In this document: in pieces, positions 28,996-35,461 of the stretch
Layout of the letters: each line of letters opens with the position of its first letter
Numbering within the stretch: the stretch's first letter is position 1
Source: CAYGZC01 sp964354225
Lineage (GTDB): Bacteria; Bacteroidota; Ignavibacteria; UBA10030; SZUA-254
Reading direction: 5' to 3'
Assembly: GCA_964354225.1 (NCBI GenBank)
Contig: CAYGZC010000329.1
Coordinates: 1 to 64,000 of the forward strand
DNA: 64,000 nucleotides
Made by a program: the position numbers and the translations under genes
The notes under the pieces: model-generated
What the model saw: the letters and a program-made list of their open reading frames with translations, nothing else
Database searches by the model: none
What the model was told of the DNA's origin: nothing

Positions 28996-29030
28996 CAAGT
29001 GTAAATGTAATTGTTACACGAGCTGATTAG
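28845..29030 (+). CDS. Possible small ORF between repeats (61 aa)
   Basis: Starts right after the first copy of the direct repeat and runs through the second, so its C-terminal residues are repeat-encoded (YETLASYIAS). Sequence is basic and helical. Could be a real small gene or chance; no SD. Confidence 0.25.
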   Translation: MKICKKYSVTNLHQIYQRRIEVLFKFHPILPNILNIQLKGLSYETLASYIASVNVIVTRAD

Positions 29031-29032
29031 TT

Positions 29033-29659
29033 ATGAGTACAACTTCAAAAAAGAGCTCAAAGAAAGCTCAAGTCGAGGAAACAGTTAATGAGATTCCTCA
29101 AGTCGCTGAAACAGCGCAAGTTATTAGCGCTGAGGTTACTAAAGTCGCTGAAAAGCCCGAAATTAAGGAGGGTTACCAATATTATCGAATCAGTAATGTT
29201 ATCGCTGATTCTATTTGGGATTTAAAGAAAGATGAACTTATTGAAGAGATTTATGAAGATTGGATGTTTGATACATCCAATACCAATCTAACTTTCAAGG
29301 ATTCTATCGATTGGTACAATTTCCATGTAAAAGCTGGAAAAGAAATTAATCCCGCGAAAATTCCTAAAGAGGGAACGGCCGACTATATCGATTATAGAGA
29401 ATTTCTTAATTCAAAGAAGACCTTTGAAGCAATTAAGGATTCGTGCAAGCTAAGCGGTCGTGGTGTAAATTGGGTAACCGCGAGGATGGTTAGCGAATTT
29501 ATGCCATCGGTCAAAAATATGGATAAAGTAACCCGCGCAGCAATCTCTGGTACCGATAAAGAATTAATCGAACAAGGCTTAATGAAGCCACACGGTACGC
29601 GAGCGCCTAAATCGAGTAAACAATCGAGCTCTAAAGTCGATTTTAACAAGTTCGCTTAA
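29033..29659 (+). CDS. Protein with low-complexity ends, unknown
   Basis: 208 residues. N-terminus rich in S, K, E, V, A (MSTTSKKSSKKAQVEET), core from about 45 with YYRISNVIADSIWDLKKDEL and GRGVNWVTARMVSEFMPSV, and a basic S/K-rich tail. Resembles a small DNA- or nucleoid-binding virion protein in composition; no family recognised. Ends before a T-tract (CTTTTTTTCCC). Confidence 0.55.
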   Translation: MSTTSKKSSKKAQVEETVNEIPQVAETAQVISAEVTKVAEKPEIKEGYQYYRISNVIADSIWDLKKDELIEEIYEDWMFDTSNTNLTFKDSIDWYNFHVKAGKEINPAKIPKEGTADYIDYREFLNSKKTFEAIKDSCKLSGRGVNWVTARMVSEFMPSVKNMDKVTRAAISGTDKELIEQGLMKPHGTRAPKSSKQSSSKVDFNKFA

Positions 29660-29680
29660 TCCTTTTTTTCCCAATTTTTT

Positions 29681-30184
29681 ATGAAAAATATTCCAAGTTT
29701 CAGTTGTAAAGTTTCCAACAAATTATTGGAAAGATTCCAAGAAAGTTCGCTGGAAAGTTCCCAACAAAAAGTTGGAAAAATTCCAAGAAAATTCACGGGA
29801 AAATTCGCGACAAGCCTTTACTCGAAAAATTTTACTCGAAAATTGTTGGCTTTACTCGAATTTTTTATGGATAACTCGTGTGCAACGGTTCACGGTAGAG
29901 CCCTCCGCTCAGAAAAACTGCGTACTCATACGCAAATAACCTCCCATCGAACGACAGTCACACAGATTTCCAAACACGGGGTTGGCCACCTCGTGTATAT
30001 TTTTATGAAACAAATTGCTCTTATACTGGATGTAAACTCAATTTATTTTGAGTGTCCAATTTGTGGACTTCACAGTCCACCATTAAAGTTGGAAGCTATA
30101 CGTTCCAGACTCTTATTGCAAGAGAATGAACACGGAATGTTTAAACATGTAAAAACCCATTACTCGACAGTGATAGAAGTATGA
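29681..30184 (+). CDS. ORF over repeats, with C-terminal zinc motif
   Basis: 168 codons open from a TTTTTTATG start. The first third reads through TTCCAA/TTGGAA repeats and gives an S/K/N-rich sequence that may not be translated. Other T-tract ATGs in the same frame lie at 29867 and 30005. The product from 30005 (59 residues, MKQIALILDVN..., then FECPICGLHSP) looks the most protein-like, with a CxxC pair, and is preceded by a hairpin at 29975-29995. The stop overlaps the next ATG. Confidence 0.4.
   Translation: MKNIPSFSCKVSNKLLERFQESSLESSQQKVGKIPRKFTGKFATSLYSKNFTRKLLALLEFFMDNSCATVHGRALRSEKLRTHTQITSHRTTVTQISKHGVGHLVYIFMKQIALILDVNSIYFECPICGLHSPPLKLEAIRSRLLLQENEHGMFKHVKTHYSTVIEV
29691..29866. 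repeat. Cluster of TTCCAA/TTGGAA palindromes and ACTCGAA repeats
   Basis: Alternating TTCCAA and TTGGAA half-sites at 29691, 29713, 29726, 29735, 29751, 29771 and 29781, some forming palindromes with 6-8-base spacers (for example CCAACAAAAAGTTGG), then three TTACTCGAA copies from 29819 to 29860. Iteron-like arrangement; candidate protein-binding array or second origin. Half-sites resemble part of archaeal ORB boxes, but the G-string is absent. Confidence 0.5.
29975..29995 (+). terminator. Hairpin before T-tract start
   Basis: 8-bp stem CACGGGGT/ACCTCGTG (one G-T pair) with loop TGGCC, followed by TATATTTTT and an ATG at 30005. Looks like a terminator placed directly before the next unit. Confidence 0.5.
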
Positions 30185-30408
30185 GTGAAGATTATTACGC
30201 ACAGAAAGAACTCGAACGGAAAGAATTCGAGGCCTATATTAATAAAATAGCGGAAAATAATCCACGCGATAACTCGCGAGGCTTTACTCAAAAATCCTAC
30301 AAACAATCGGTGGACAAACTATTTAAATATTTACTCAAAATTAATCCCGATGCTTTGTACGAAGAAATCAATCTACTCGACTGTAAAAAAATGTTGGAGG
30401 TTTCATAA
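30181..30408 (+). CDS. Small charged helical protein (75 aa)
   Basis: Starts at ATG overlapping the preceding stop. Sequence begins MSEDYYAQKELERKEFEAYI, helical with many K, E and D, and one Cys near the end. No family recognised. Followed by GGAGG and the next T-tract start. Confidence 0.5.
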   Translation: MSEDYYAQKELERKEFEAYINKIAENNPRDNSRGFTQKSYKQSVDKLFKYLLKINPDALYEEINLLDCKKMLEVS

Positions 30409-30419
30409 CTCGATTTTTT

Positions 30420-30575
30420 ATGGACAGATTTTGCGATTTGCTCTATGAGGAACGTTACCAACTGTTTCAGAATGAAACAAAAGAAAAACCTATGATTCAT
30501 GGTACACCAACGAAAAAATATAAAGTTTGGGAACAGAACAAAATCTTAATCGAAAATACCTTTCACGCGTTCTAA
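30420..30575 (+). CDS. Small protein (51 aa) ending in a terminator
   Basis: Starts in TTTTTTATG. Begins MDRFCDLLYEERYQLFQNET. Its last codons and stop lie inside the hairpin CACGCGTT-CT-AACGCGTG at 30564-30581, so coding and termination signal are superimposed. Function unknown. Confidence 0.5.
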   Translation: MDRFCDLLYEERYQLFQNETKEKPMIHGTPTKKYKVWEQNKILIENTFHAF

Positions 30576-30588
30576 CGCGTGATTTTTT
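30564..30588 (+). terminator. Hairpin plus T6 terminator
   Basis: Perfect 8-bp stem CACGCGTT/AACGCGTG with a 2-base gap, then A and six T, immediately followed by the ATG at 30589. Clear example of the hairpin-T-tract-ATG junction used throughout this region. Confidence 0.65.
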
Positions 30589-30840
30589 ATGAAACTCAAA
30601 CAAGGTTATCTTGAACTGTGGACCAGCCATCGGTGTGTGGACCAAATCTGTACTGAAGGAATCGACACCCTCAAAAATATCCAGAAATTATGGAAACACC
30701 ACAAACTTAGTTGTGAGAAAATCAAAAATCTCACAGCTGAAGGAAAGAAACTGGCCGATATACTCGATTTACTCATCATTCTCAACAACCAAATCGTCAA
30801 CTCGTTGCAAGAGTCGGTTGTTAATTATCAAGAGTTTTAA
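30589..30840 (+). CDS. Small helical protein, LSC-KIK-LT family copy 2
   Basis: 83 residues from a TTTTTTATG start. KLWKHHKLSCEKIKNLT matches the protein at 25496, and the following helix with NNQIVNSLQES aligns with NQNRDSLSD there. Paralogues 5 kb apart with different start contexts. Function unknown. Confidence 0.6.
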   Translation: MKLKQGYLELWTSHRCVDQICTEGIDTLKNIQKLWKHHKLSCEKIKNLTAEGKKLADILDLLIILNNQIVNSLQESVVNYQEF

Positions 30841-30931
30841 TTTGCTCTGTCGGGGGCAAAATTATCACAGCTGTATCTTCAATAAGAAGAAAGAACTAGA
30901 CAAAGAAACTGATTGTGTTTTTATAGAACCG

Positions 30932-31024
30932 ATGAAAATATTGTCGACTCGCCTTAACTCGACCAAATTACCGAACTACCGTGCTGAAATCGACACTTTC
31001 TGCAACAACCAAGCACAGAGTTAG
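30932..31024 (+). CDS. Possible 30-aa ORF
   Basis: Short frame MKILSTRLNSTKLPNYRAEI and ten more residues, stop just before the T-tract at 31026. The same frame is open further upstream through TTTTTATAGAACC, an ATA variant of the junction, and back into the previous gene. Weak support. Confidence 0.25.
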   Translation: MKILSTRLNSTKLPNYRAEIDTFCNNQAQS

Positions 31025-31035
31025 ATTTTTTTATG

Positions 31036-31130
31036 AAGAAAATCCGATATGCGCTGTGGTGCGCTAATTCCACCGTTGTTCTCTTGTTAAGTTCCAACGT
31101 ATTGGTGTGACATATGCACGCACTAATAAA
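31036..31130 (+). ncRNA. Structured RNA, covarying copy A
   Basis: Begins after a T-tract (TTTTTTTATGAAGAAAATCC). Contains a small GTGG/CCAC hairpin ending AATTCCAC, then a CGTTG/CAACG hairpin (31071-31096), then GTGTG/CGCAC. Copy B at 31680 has the same order with different paired bases (CATGG/CCATG), which supports RNA structure. The ATG also opens a 25-codon frame with a hydrophobic end; I consider the RNA more likely. Confidence 0.4.
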
Positions 31131-31149
31131 ATCCCGTACATTTTCTTCT

Positions 31150-31176
31150 CCGTAGCGGTTGCTACGGCTTCTTTTT
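31150..31176 (+). terminator. Hairpin plus T-tract terminator
   Basis: Perfect 7-bp stem CCGTAGC/GCTACGG with loop GGTT, then CTTCTTTTT and the ATG of the next gene at 31177. Likely ends RNA copy A. Confidence 0.6.
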
Positions 31177-31368
31177 ATGCCACAAATAAATGAAGAAGGT
31201 TTAACTATATGTCCTTGTTGTAAAAAGGCATATAAGCCCAAATTGATTCGCCGAACTGATTTATTAATACAACAGGAATACCCACAAGCAACAGCAAGTG
31301 AACGGGAACAACTGATTACTGGACTCTGTTCCGATAAATGTTGGGATAAATACTTGGGAATTAAATAA
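31177..31368 (+). CDS. Small zinc-finger protein (63 aa)
   Basis: Starts MPQINEEGLTICPCCKKAYK at a TTTTTATG. Two Cys pairs, CPCC near residue 12 and CSDKC near 53, would bind one zinc. The helix between them is polar. Of the type often found as phage regulators or host-interaction proteins; function unknown. Confidence 0.6.
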   Translation: MPQINEEGLTICPCCKKAYKPKLIRRTDLLIQQEYPQATASEREQLITGLCSDKCWDKYLGIK

Positions 31369-31375
31369 TTTTTTT

Positions 31376-31534
31376 ATGCCACAAACCATAGAAACAGCGG
31401 AACTCATTAAACAGAGCTTTGAAGCGTTCTGTAATCATACAATATGCAGCGATTGTATATTCTATAGAGATAGTTGTACAATAGCTGTACCAGACAAAAT
31501 TATAAGAAATTATATAAGAGAACAAAAACATTAA
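31376..31534 (+). CDS. Small Cys-cluster protein (52 aa)
   Basis: MPQTIETAELIKQSFEAFCN then HTICSDCIFYRDSCTIA. The C-x4-C-x2-C-x6-C arrangement (FC..ICSDCIFYRDSC) recurs in the proteins at 32166 and 32445, a family of small Cys-cluster proteins. T-tract start. Metal binding likely; function unknown. Confidence 0.55.
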   Translation: MPQTIETAELIKQSFEAFCNHTICSDCIFYRDSCTIAVPDKIIRNYIREQKH

Positions 31535-31535
31535 T

Positions 31536-31610
31536 GGGCTTGTCTTTATAGTGTATCCGACCGCTTACACTATCCGAGGCCTCACGGCCTCTACAGCCCT
31601 TCTATTTTTT
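31536..31610 (+). ncRNA. Structured RNA, three-way junction
   Basis: Outer stem GGGCT (31536) with AGCCC (31595), enclosing hairpin TAGTGTA/TACACTA (31549-31572) and hairpin GAGGCC-TCAC-GGCCTC (31576-31591). Ends TTCTATTTTTT, then ATG. No ORF. A compact RNA with its own terminator. Confidence 0.45.
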
Positions 31611-31655
31611 ATGTCACATAAATACAAATGTCCAACATGCGAACAAGATATTTAA
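31611..31655 (+). CDS. 14-residue CxxC micropeptide candidate
   Basis: TTTTTTATG start, frame MSHKYKCPTCEQDI, stop, then the next T-tract. The CPTC pair looks like half a zinc ribbon. Bounded on both sides by the same junction as neighbouring genes, which is the main reason to list it. Confidence 0.3.
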   Translation: MSHKYKCPTCEQDI

Positions 31656-31679
31656 TTTTTTTTATGAAGATAAAAACAA

Positions 31680-31868
31680 AAATCACAGTGGACAGCGATA
31701 CCAATTCCACCATGGTCTCTTCTATGTATCCATGTGACAGTTTATAGAAGAGCAACTGTCAAATTCTCTGTTTTTTCTTCTGTGTGTGAACTGATAGAAC
31801 TAGTCGCGGAGGGTTATACCTAGTGACCAAGCCAATACTCTAATACCTGTTCAACACCTTCTTTTTTT
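31680..31868 (+). ncRNA. Structured RNA, covarying copy B
   Basis: Follows T-tract TTTTTTTTATGAAGATAA. Hairpins: GTGGA/TCCAC ending AATTCCAC, then CATGG/CCATG (31712-31734), then GACAGTT/AACTGTC (31736-31760), and ACTAG/CTAGT about 31799-31824. The first two match copy A in order and loop words (TCTCTT) with compensatory changes. Ends in CTTCTTTTTTT. The ATG at 31664 also opens 27 codons. Confidence 0.4.
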
Positions 31869-31869
31869 A

Positions 31870-32160
31870 TGAAAAGAATACCGTGAATCGGCACGGGAAC
31901 AACCGATTAAATCCTCTGTCACGCGTTTGAAACAGTTCCAAGTGTATCTTACGTCCCGCGGGAACAATACCAGTGACAAGTTTCACGCTATAGACCGAAT
32001 GGATTAGCAACAGAATATATCTTTTCATGAGAACTATAGCTGTTACCACACACGAGAGTGAAAAAAGTTACGGACACGAAGTGCGCGCGCTAAGGTCGAC
32101 TGTAACCTTTAGTGGTTCAACCAAAACCTCATACCGTTCTCTCTTTTCAATACATCAATT
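31870..32160 (+). ncRNA. Pseudoknot-rich structured RNA
   Basis: No ORF beyond five codons. H-type pseudoknot: CCGTG 31881-31885 with CACGG 31892-31896, crossed by AATCGG 31886-31891 with CCGATT 31903-31908. A second crossing set: GTCAC 31918 with GTGAC 31973, GCGTTTGAAAC 31923 with GTTTCACGC 31980 (two-base bulge), enclosing GTTCC/GGAAC. A third region near 32067-32112 pairs AAGGT/ACCTT. Ends before the T-tract at 32159. A compact unknown RNA class seems likely. Confidence 0.5.
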
Positions 32161-32165
32161 TTTTT

Positions 32166-32426
32166 ATGACAGGAAAAATTTTTCTCACGGAAGAAGAGGC
32201 TATTAAAGAAGCCAACATCATAAAAACCATTTGTCCAATTATATCCGCTGGGACAGATGGAAAGTTGGAATTATGTCACACAAATTGTGTATTATTTAAA
32301 AAAGGTTGTGCAACGGAAGTTGTAATAAATGGAAAACATATGGGTTACTCGGTGTTGAGAAACGGAAATTGCATCTTATCAACGGCTTGTGAAGCGTTGA
32401 TACGTTTGTCCAAAAGAGTCGGTTAG
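32166..32426 (+). CDS. Small Cys-cluster protein (86 aa)
   Basis: From TTTTTTTATG: MTGKIFLTEEEAIKEANIIK and onward. Contains ELCHTNCVLFKKGC, matching the C-x2/3-C-x-F-x4-C pattern of neighbours at 31376 and 32445, plus three further Cys. Probably metal-binding; function unknown. Confidence 0.6.
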   Translation: MTGKIFLTEEEAIKEANIIKTICPIISAGTDGKLELCHTNCVLFKKGCATEVVINGKHMGYSVLRNGNCILSTACEALIRLSKRVG

Positions 32427-32444
32427 AGATTCCTAATTTTTTTT

Positions 32445-32690
32445 ATGCAACACGAACAGAAATTTCTGGCTATCGATAAAGCGATAGAATCCTTCTGTGA
32501 AGAAGTCGAACTGTGCTCCAAATGCACGTTTTGGACTGCAACAGGTTGCGTACTCAACACTGCGAAAGATTATATTAAAGCAGTTCTGCATACAGAAGCT
32601 GTGAACAAAAATATGCGCTTACTCGCCGATGAACTCGTACATGGTAAACAGCATACACTCGAACGTACAGCACCACAAATCTTTAAATAA
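32445..32690 (+). CDS. Small Cys-cluster protein (81 aa)
   Basis: Starts MQHEQKFLAIDKAIESFCEE, then VELCSKCTFWTATGCVLNTA. Same C...C-x2-C-x-F/W-x4-C cluster as at 31376 and 32166, followed by a helical tail. T8 tract before the ATG. Family function unknown. Confidence 0.6.
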   Translation: MQHEQKFLAIDKAIESFCEEVELCSKCTFWTATGCVLNTAKDYIKAVLHTEAVNKNMRLLADELVHGKQHTLERTAPQIFK

Positions 32691-32701
32691 CTCGTTTTTT
32701 T

Positions 32702-32983
32702 ATGTCACTCGAACCATACAATATGGGATTAAAGAGTTTTGATAAAGTAGAACCACCCGATATGGAACGGGTGATGAACCTCATCTACGAACATGATGAG
32801 GAACTATTTTTCCAAATACTCTACTATTTCATGGGTGTTAATTATCAACATAAACAAAAAGGGTTAACTATATTAAGAATGCAACATTTACTCAAACCAT
32901 TAATAAGAGAATTTATCGAATTCAACGAGGATAGTTTCGACAGTCCCGATGATATGTATCGATATCTTCCTAATCCACACTAA
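32702..32983 (+). CDS. Small acidic helical protein (93 aa)
   Basis: T-tract start. Helical and acidic (VEPPDMERVMNLIYEHDEEL), with a DSFDSPDDMYRYLPN tail. No Cys, no membrane segment. No family recognised. Confidence 0.55.
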   Translation: MSLEPYNMGLKSFDKVEPPDMERVMNLIYEHDEELFFQILYYFMGVNYQHKQKGLTILRMQHLLKPLIREFIEFNEDSFDSPDDMYRYLPNPH

Positions 32984-33064
32984 AGCCGTAGTCCGTGACT
33001 TCCCTTGAGTCTGATGAACATGAGGGAATGGTGGTTAGACTCCATCCATTCGGCACCATTTTTT
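32984..33064 (+). ncRNA. H-type pseudoknot before a T-tract gene
   Basis: TTCCCT 33000-33005 pairs with AGGGAA 33023-33028; GAGTCT 33007-33012 pairs with AGACTC 33037-33042. The order makes an H-type pseudoknot with 6-bp stems. GGTG/CACC follows and the element ends CACCATTTTTT at the ATG of the next gene. Leader, terminator or small RNA. Confidence 0.45.
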
Positions 33065-33358
33065 ATGAACGAACGGTTATACCAATACATCATTAATTTT
33101 CTTGAAACACATAAGAATCTGGTGTATCTACGAAGAAACGGAGGGAAAGCTACCGCTCTTCATAGAGTAATGATTATAAAACATTGTCCTTTGAGTGGTG
33201 AATTTATCTGTTCCGATTTTAAAGATGGAAGAAAAGAACAGGGAGATTCAACAACTTCATGTATCAGTTGTAAAAACTTTCACGGAAAGATATGTGACGA
33301 CAGAATAAGTGATTGGCATAATCTGTTATTTATAACTCGCTTTGAGGGTGTTTTATGA
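33065..33358 (+). CDS. Small Cys-containing protein (97 aa)
   Basis: Starts MNERLYQYIINFLETHKNLV at TTTTTTATG. C-terminal half has HCPLSGEFICSDF and, later, TSCISCKNFHGKICDD, a C-x2-C-x6-C cluster like its neighbours. Stop overlaps the next ATG (ATGA) which has GAGGGTG upstream. Confidence 0.55.
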   Translation: MNERLYQYIINFLETHKNLVYLRRNGGKATALHRVMIIKHCPLSGEFICSDFKDGRKEQGDSTTSCISCKNFHGKICDDRISDWHNLLFITRFEGVL

Positions 33359-33525
33359 GAATAAAGGATATTGAAGGACAAATACTGATATTTGAAAATA
33401 TGATAGACAAGGATGATATAGCTTATCCTCCTATACGTGCCAAATTTAGGAAGATAACAAATCTTCCACAGACCATGAAAATTCTTTCCCATATTGTAGA
33501 TTATTTAGATTTTTTTTATGAGTAA
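33355..33525 (+). CDS. Small protein reading into next T-tract (56 aa)
   Basis: MRIKDIEGQILIFENMIDKD and onward, ending DYLDFFYE: the final codons are read from the T-tract and ATGAG of the next gene, and the stop lies inside that gene. SD-like GAGGGTG and ATGA overlap with the previous gene support the start. Confidence 0.5.
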   Translation: MRIKDIEGQILIFENMIDKDDIAYPPIRAKFRKITNLPQTMKILSHIVDYLDFFYE

Positions 33526-33817
33526 ACATAAAATGAAACCTACCATACCCAGTTTTAGTTTTAATACACCGCTGTTCGAGGATGAAATACAGTTAATGGT
33601 TTCGGAACAACATCTACCCACCAAACCCTATTATCAATACATTTCTTTTGGTGAGTTGGTTAGTAGCCCAATTGAACTGAAAGAGTTCGATACTCAAGCC
33701 GAACTCGATGCCTATTTATGTGGTGTAAATGACGCGATAGAGAATTTTGCCTTTCAAACCTACAAAATTTCTCTCAGTGAAGATAGAGAGACCATTCGAA
33801 TTCGCACAGAGAACTAA
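33518..33817 (+). CDS. Unknown protein (99 aa)
   Basis: T8-tract start. Contains PSFSFNTPLFEDEIQLMVSE and LKEFDTQAELDAYLCGVND, the latter resembling a small alpha/beta fold with a conserved tail. No motif of known function. Confidence 0.55.
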   Translation: MSKHKMKPTIPSFSFNTPLFEDEIQLMVSEQHLPTKPYYQYISFGELVSSPIELKEFDTQAELDAYLCGVNDAIENFAFQTYKISLSEDRETIRIRTEN

Positions 33818-33824
33818 TTTTTTT

Positions 33825-34364
33825 ATGCGCTATAAAATGCTCTCCTATGATACGAACGTTAACTTGATGACGTTTAGTATTAAAAAAGGAGATATACCAA
33901 CTTATCTGCGCAAGATGTCGATACGGAAGTATATGAAGAACTATTTCCGCACCCTCTACAACAAGTTTATTCCAGACCTGTCGCGTGAATGCGCAAAATA
34001 TCGGGTGGTTGGTATTCATCTTCCCTACGGATATTTCTACTCACAAGAATATCTTAATCGTATAAAACAGGTCGCTGATATGACTCCATACACCATATTT
34101 TGGGTGGCGGTAGATTTTCAGGACTATTCACTCGATTACACAGGAATACCGAAGAACTTTATACCTGTTTTCTACGGAGAAGACAACTACTTCAATAAAT
34201 TCGAACATTATATAACAGATAAAGATGATAATATATCTTTTCTGTGCGATGCCGATAAACAACAGAATTGTACTATATGTCTCAAATGTCTCACACAATC
34301 AAAGGTAATTTTAATACATGGGAAAAAGGGCTACAATTATCGGCCTTTGCCGCAGATGTCCTAA
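33825..34364 (+). CDS. GP88-like phage protein
   Basis: 179 residues from the T-tract ATG. Pattern recalls the GP88 family (phage gene product 88): YRVVGIHLPYGYFYSQEYLN, then TPYTIFWVAVDF, and a C-terminal Cys cluster NCTICLKCLTQSKVILIHGK. In that family the corresponding region reads H..GDF.s.eYl and C..C followed by vvf..H. Biochemical role of the family is not established to my knowledge. Assignment moderate. Confidence 0.5.
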   Translation: MRYKMLSYDTNVNLMTFSIKKGDIPTYLRKMSIRKYMKNYFRTLYNKFIPDLSRECAKYRVVGIHLPYGYFYSQEYLNRIKQVADMTPYTIFWVAVDFQDYSLDYTGIPKNFIPVFYGEDNYFNKFEHYITDKDDNISFLCDADKQQNCTICLKCLTQSKVILIHGKKGYNYRPLPQMS

Positions 34365-34393
34365 AAGTAATGATTTTTCTCCTCAACATACCA

Positions 34394-34475
34394 TGGGAAC
34401 AGCACTGACTTTCATAATAATCCCAAAATTTTCTCAGCTCGCCCGCTGTATCAGTCGCTGTTCCCACCATTTTTT
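34394..34475 (+). ncRNA. tRNA-sized structured RNA ending ACCA
   Basis: TGGGAACAGC at 34394-34403 pairs with GCTGTTCCCA at 34457-34466 (10 bp) and is extended by ACTGA 34404-34408 with TCAGT 34451-34455 around a one-base bulge. CCA follows, then T6 and the next ATG. From GGGAACA to CCA it is 75 bases, tRNA length, but no normal D, anticodon or T arm could be drawn. Confidence 0.4.
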
Positions 34476-34901
34476 ATGCCACCAGCAACAGGCTATAAAG
34501 TATTATTCCACTGTGCCGATGGACGGCTTATTTCTCCAACAGCACTTTTGCCTGTGGAATATAAAGTTCGTGAAAAGACTTTCCCACCGAAGGATTGGGG
34601 GCCTCTCTCCGTTTTTAATACATTAGAAGATGCTATCATATACGGTAATAAAACATACATGAGAGATAGTCATTTAATAATATACTACGCTTATTATCAT
34701 CCATCTGTCTATAAAACGGTCTGGTTTATCGACAAAGACGGTATAAGAACCGAAGCGGATGAACGCACATTCCCACACGGTACAATCTTAACCGATTTTG
34801 TTGGTTTAGATATACCAGTACAAACTTGGATAATAAAGAAATCTATCAGACGATATAATTGGTTGGTAATTTGGCACAAACTCACCAGTCTTTTTAGGTA
34901 G
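34476..34901 (+). CDS. Unknown protein (141 aa)
   Basis: MPPATGYKVLFHCADGRLIS start; mixed alpha/beta with FNTLEDAIIYGNKTYMRDSH. C-terminus basic (KKSIRRYNWLVIWHKL). Followed by a hairpin terminator. A phage-encoded beta protein of unknown role. Confidence 0.6.
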   Translation: MPPATGYKVLFHCADGRLISPTALLPVEYKVREKTFPPKDWGPLSVFNTLEDAIIYGNKTYMRDSHLIIYYAYYHPSVYKTVWFIDKDGIRTEADERTFPHGTILTDFVGLDIPVQTWIIKKSIRRYNWLVIWHKLTSLFR

Positions 34902-34904
34902 TTC

Positions 34905-34936
34905 ATTATTCACTCTTAATAGTGAATAATTTTTTT
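34905..34936 (+). terminator. Hairpin plus T7 terminator
   Basis: Perfect 9-bp stem ATTATTCAC (34905-34913) / GTGAATAAT (34922-34930), loop of 8, then T-tract to the ATG at 34937. Confidence 0.65.
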
Positions 34937-35203
34937 ATGGGACATTATTTTCATAAGTGTTGGATATATATAGACAGTTCGCAATGGATGGCTCCAGAAC
35001 GCGAGTTTTTGGGTTTAAAACGTACGGATATGAAAGAATATATCCGTAAACATCCCATGCCACCCAACAGCCTGTTTAATACAACAACCGAATGTATGAA
35101 CGACCTCCTTTATAATACAGGTATAATTACCGTTTCTGTGAAGGAAAAAGATGAATCGGATTTTGTACGCTGGTACGAAGGTCTTATTGGATACGGAAAA
35201 TAA
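34937..35203 (+). CDS. Unknown protein (88 aa)
   Basis: MGHYFHKCWIYIDSSQWMAP start, then REFLGLKRTDMKEYIRKHPM. Mixed composition, one membrane-neutral fold. No family recognised. T-tract start after a hairpin terminator. Confidence 0.55.
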   Translation: MGHYFHKCWIYIDSSQWMAPEREFLGLKRTDMKEYIRKHPMPPNSLFNTTTECMNDLLYNTGIITVSVKEKDESDFVRWYEGLIGYGK

Positions 35204-35211
35204 GTTTTTTT

Positions 35212-35445
35212 ATGAGTCTACAAATTGCTCATCAAGATATGTCCTGTTTTGTGCCAGCAATTTCGGTCATTCAACAGGATTTCAAGGAAACAAAAATGGT
35301 TACCTTCCTTGATATCTGCCAACGCTACGAATTGAAACCTGGCCGCGTATTTATTATGTGTCGTGGTGTAACCCTTATGCCTACAGAGAAGTTCGATGTT
35401 ACAGAGCATAATTGGTTGATACTCTCCCTAACGGCGGGTGGTTAA
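35212..35445 (+). CDS. Unknown protein (77 aa)
   Basis: Starts MSLQIAHQDMSCFVPAISVI. Contains FLDICQRYELKPGRVFIMCR, a strand-turn-strand pattern. Its last codons overlap the stem of the following hairpin (ACGGCG at 35431). Function unknown. Confidence 0.55.
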   Translation: MSLQIAHQDMSCFVPAISVIQQDFKETKMVTFLDICQRYELKPGRVFIMCRGVTLMPTEKFDVTEHNWLILSLTAGG

Positions 35446-35461
35446 ACTCGCCGTGTTTTTT
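35431..35461 (+). terminator. Hairpin plus T6 terminator
   Basis: ACGGCG 35431-35436 pairs with CGCCGT 35449-35454, then GTTTTTT and the ATG at 35462. The upstream stop codon lies in the loop. Confidence 0.55.

Noticed and set aside
31881..31988. Type III antitoxin RNA (ToxI-like)
   Set aside because: Pseudoknots are not in a regular 30-40-base repeat and no ToxN-like nuclease gene follows.
31867..32049. 60-codon minus-strand frame over the pseudoknot RNA
   Set aside because: No SD, no T-tract or promoter on that strand, and it is fully explained by the paired RNA structure; neighbouring genes are all on the plus strand.
33007..33030. CTGATGA...GAA resembling a hammerhead ribozyme core
   Set aside because: No stem II can form between CTGATGA and GAA and no cleavage-site stem fits; the pseudoknot pairing explains the bases better.
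34395..34469. Canonical tRNA ending in CCA
   Set aside because: Length and end fit, but no anticodon, D or T arm can be drawn.
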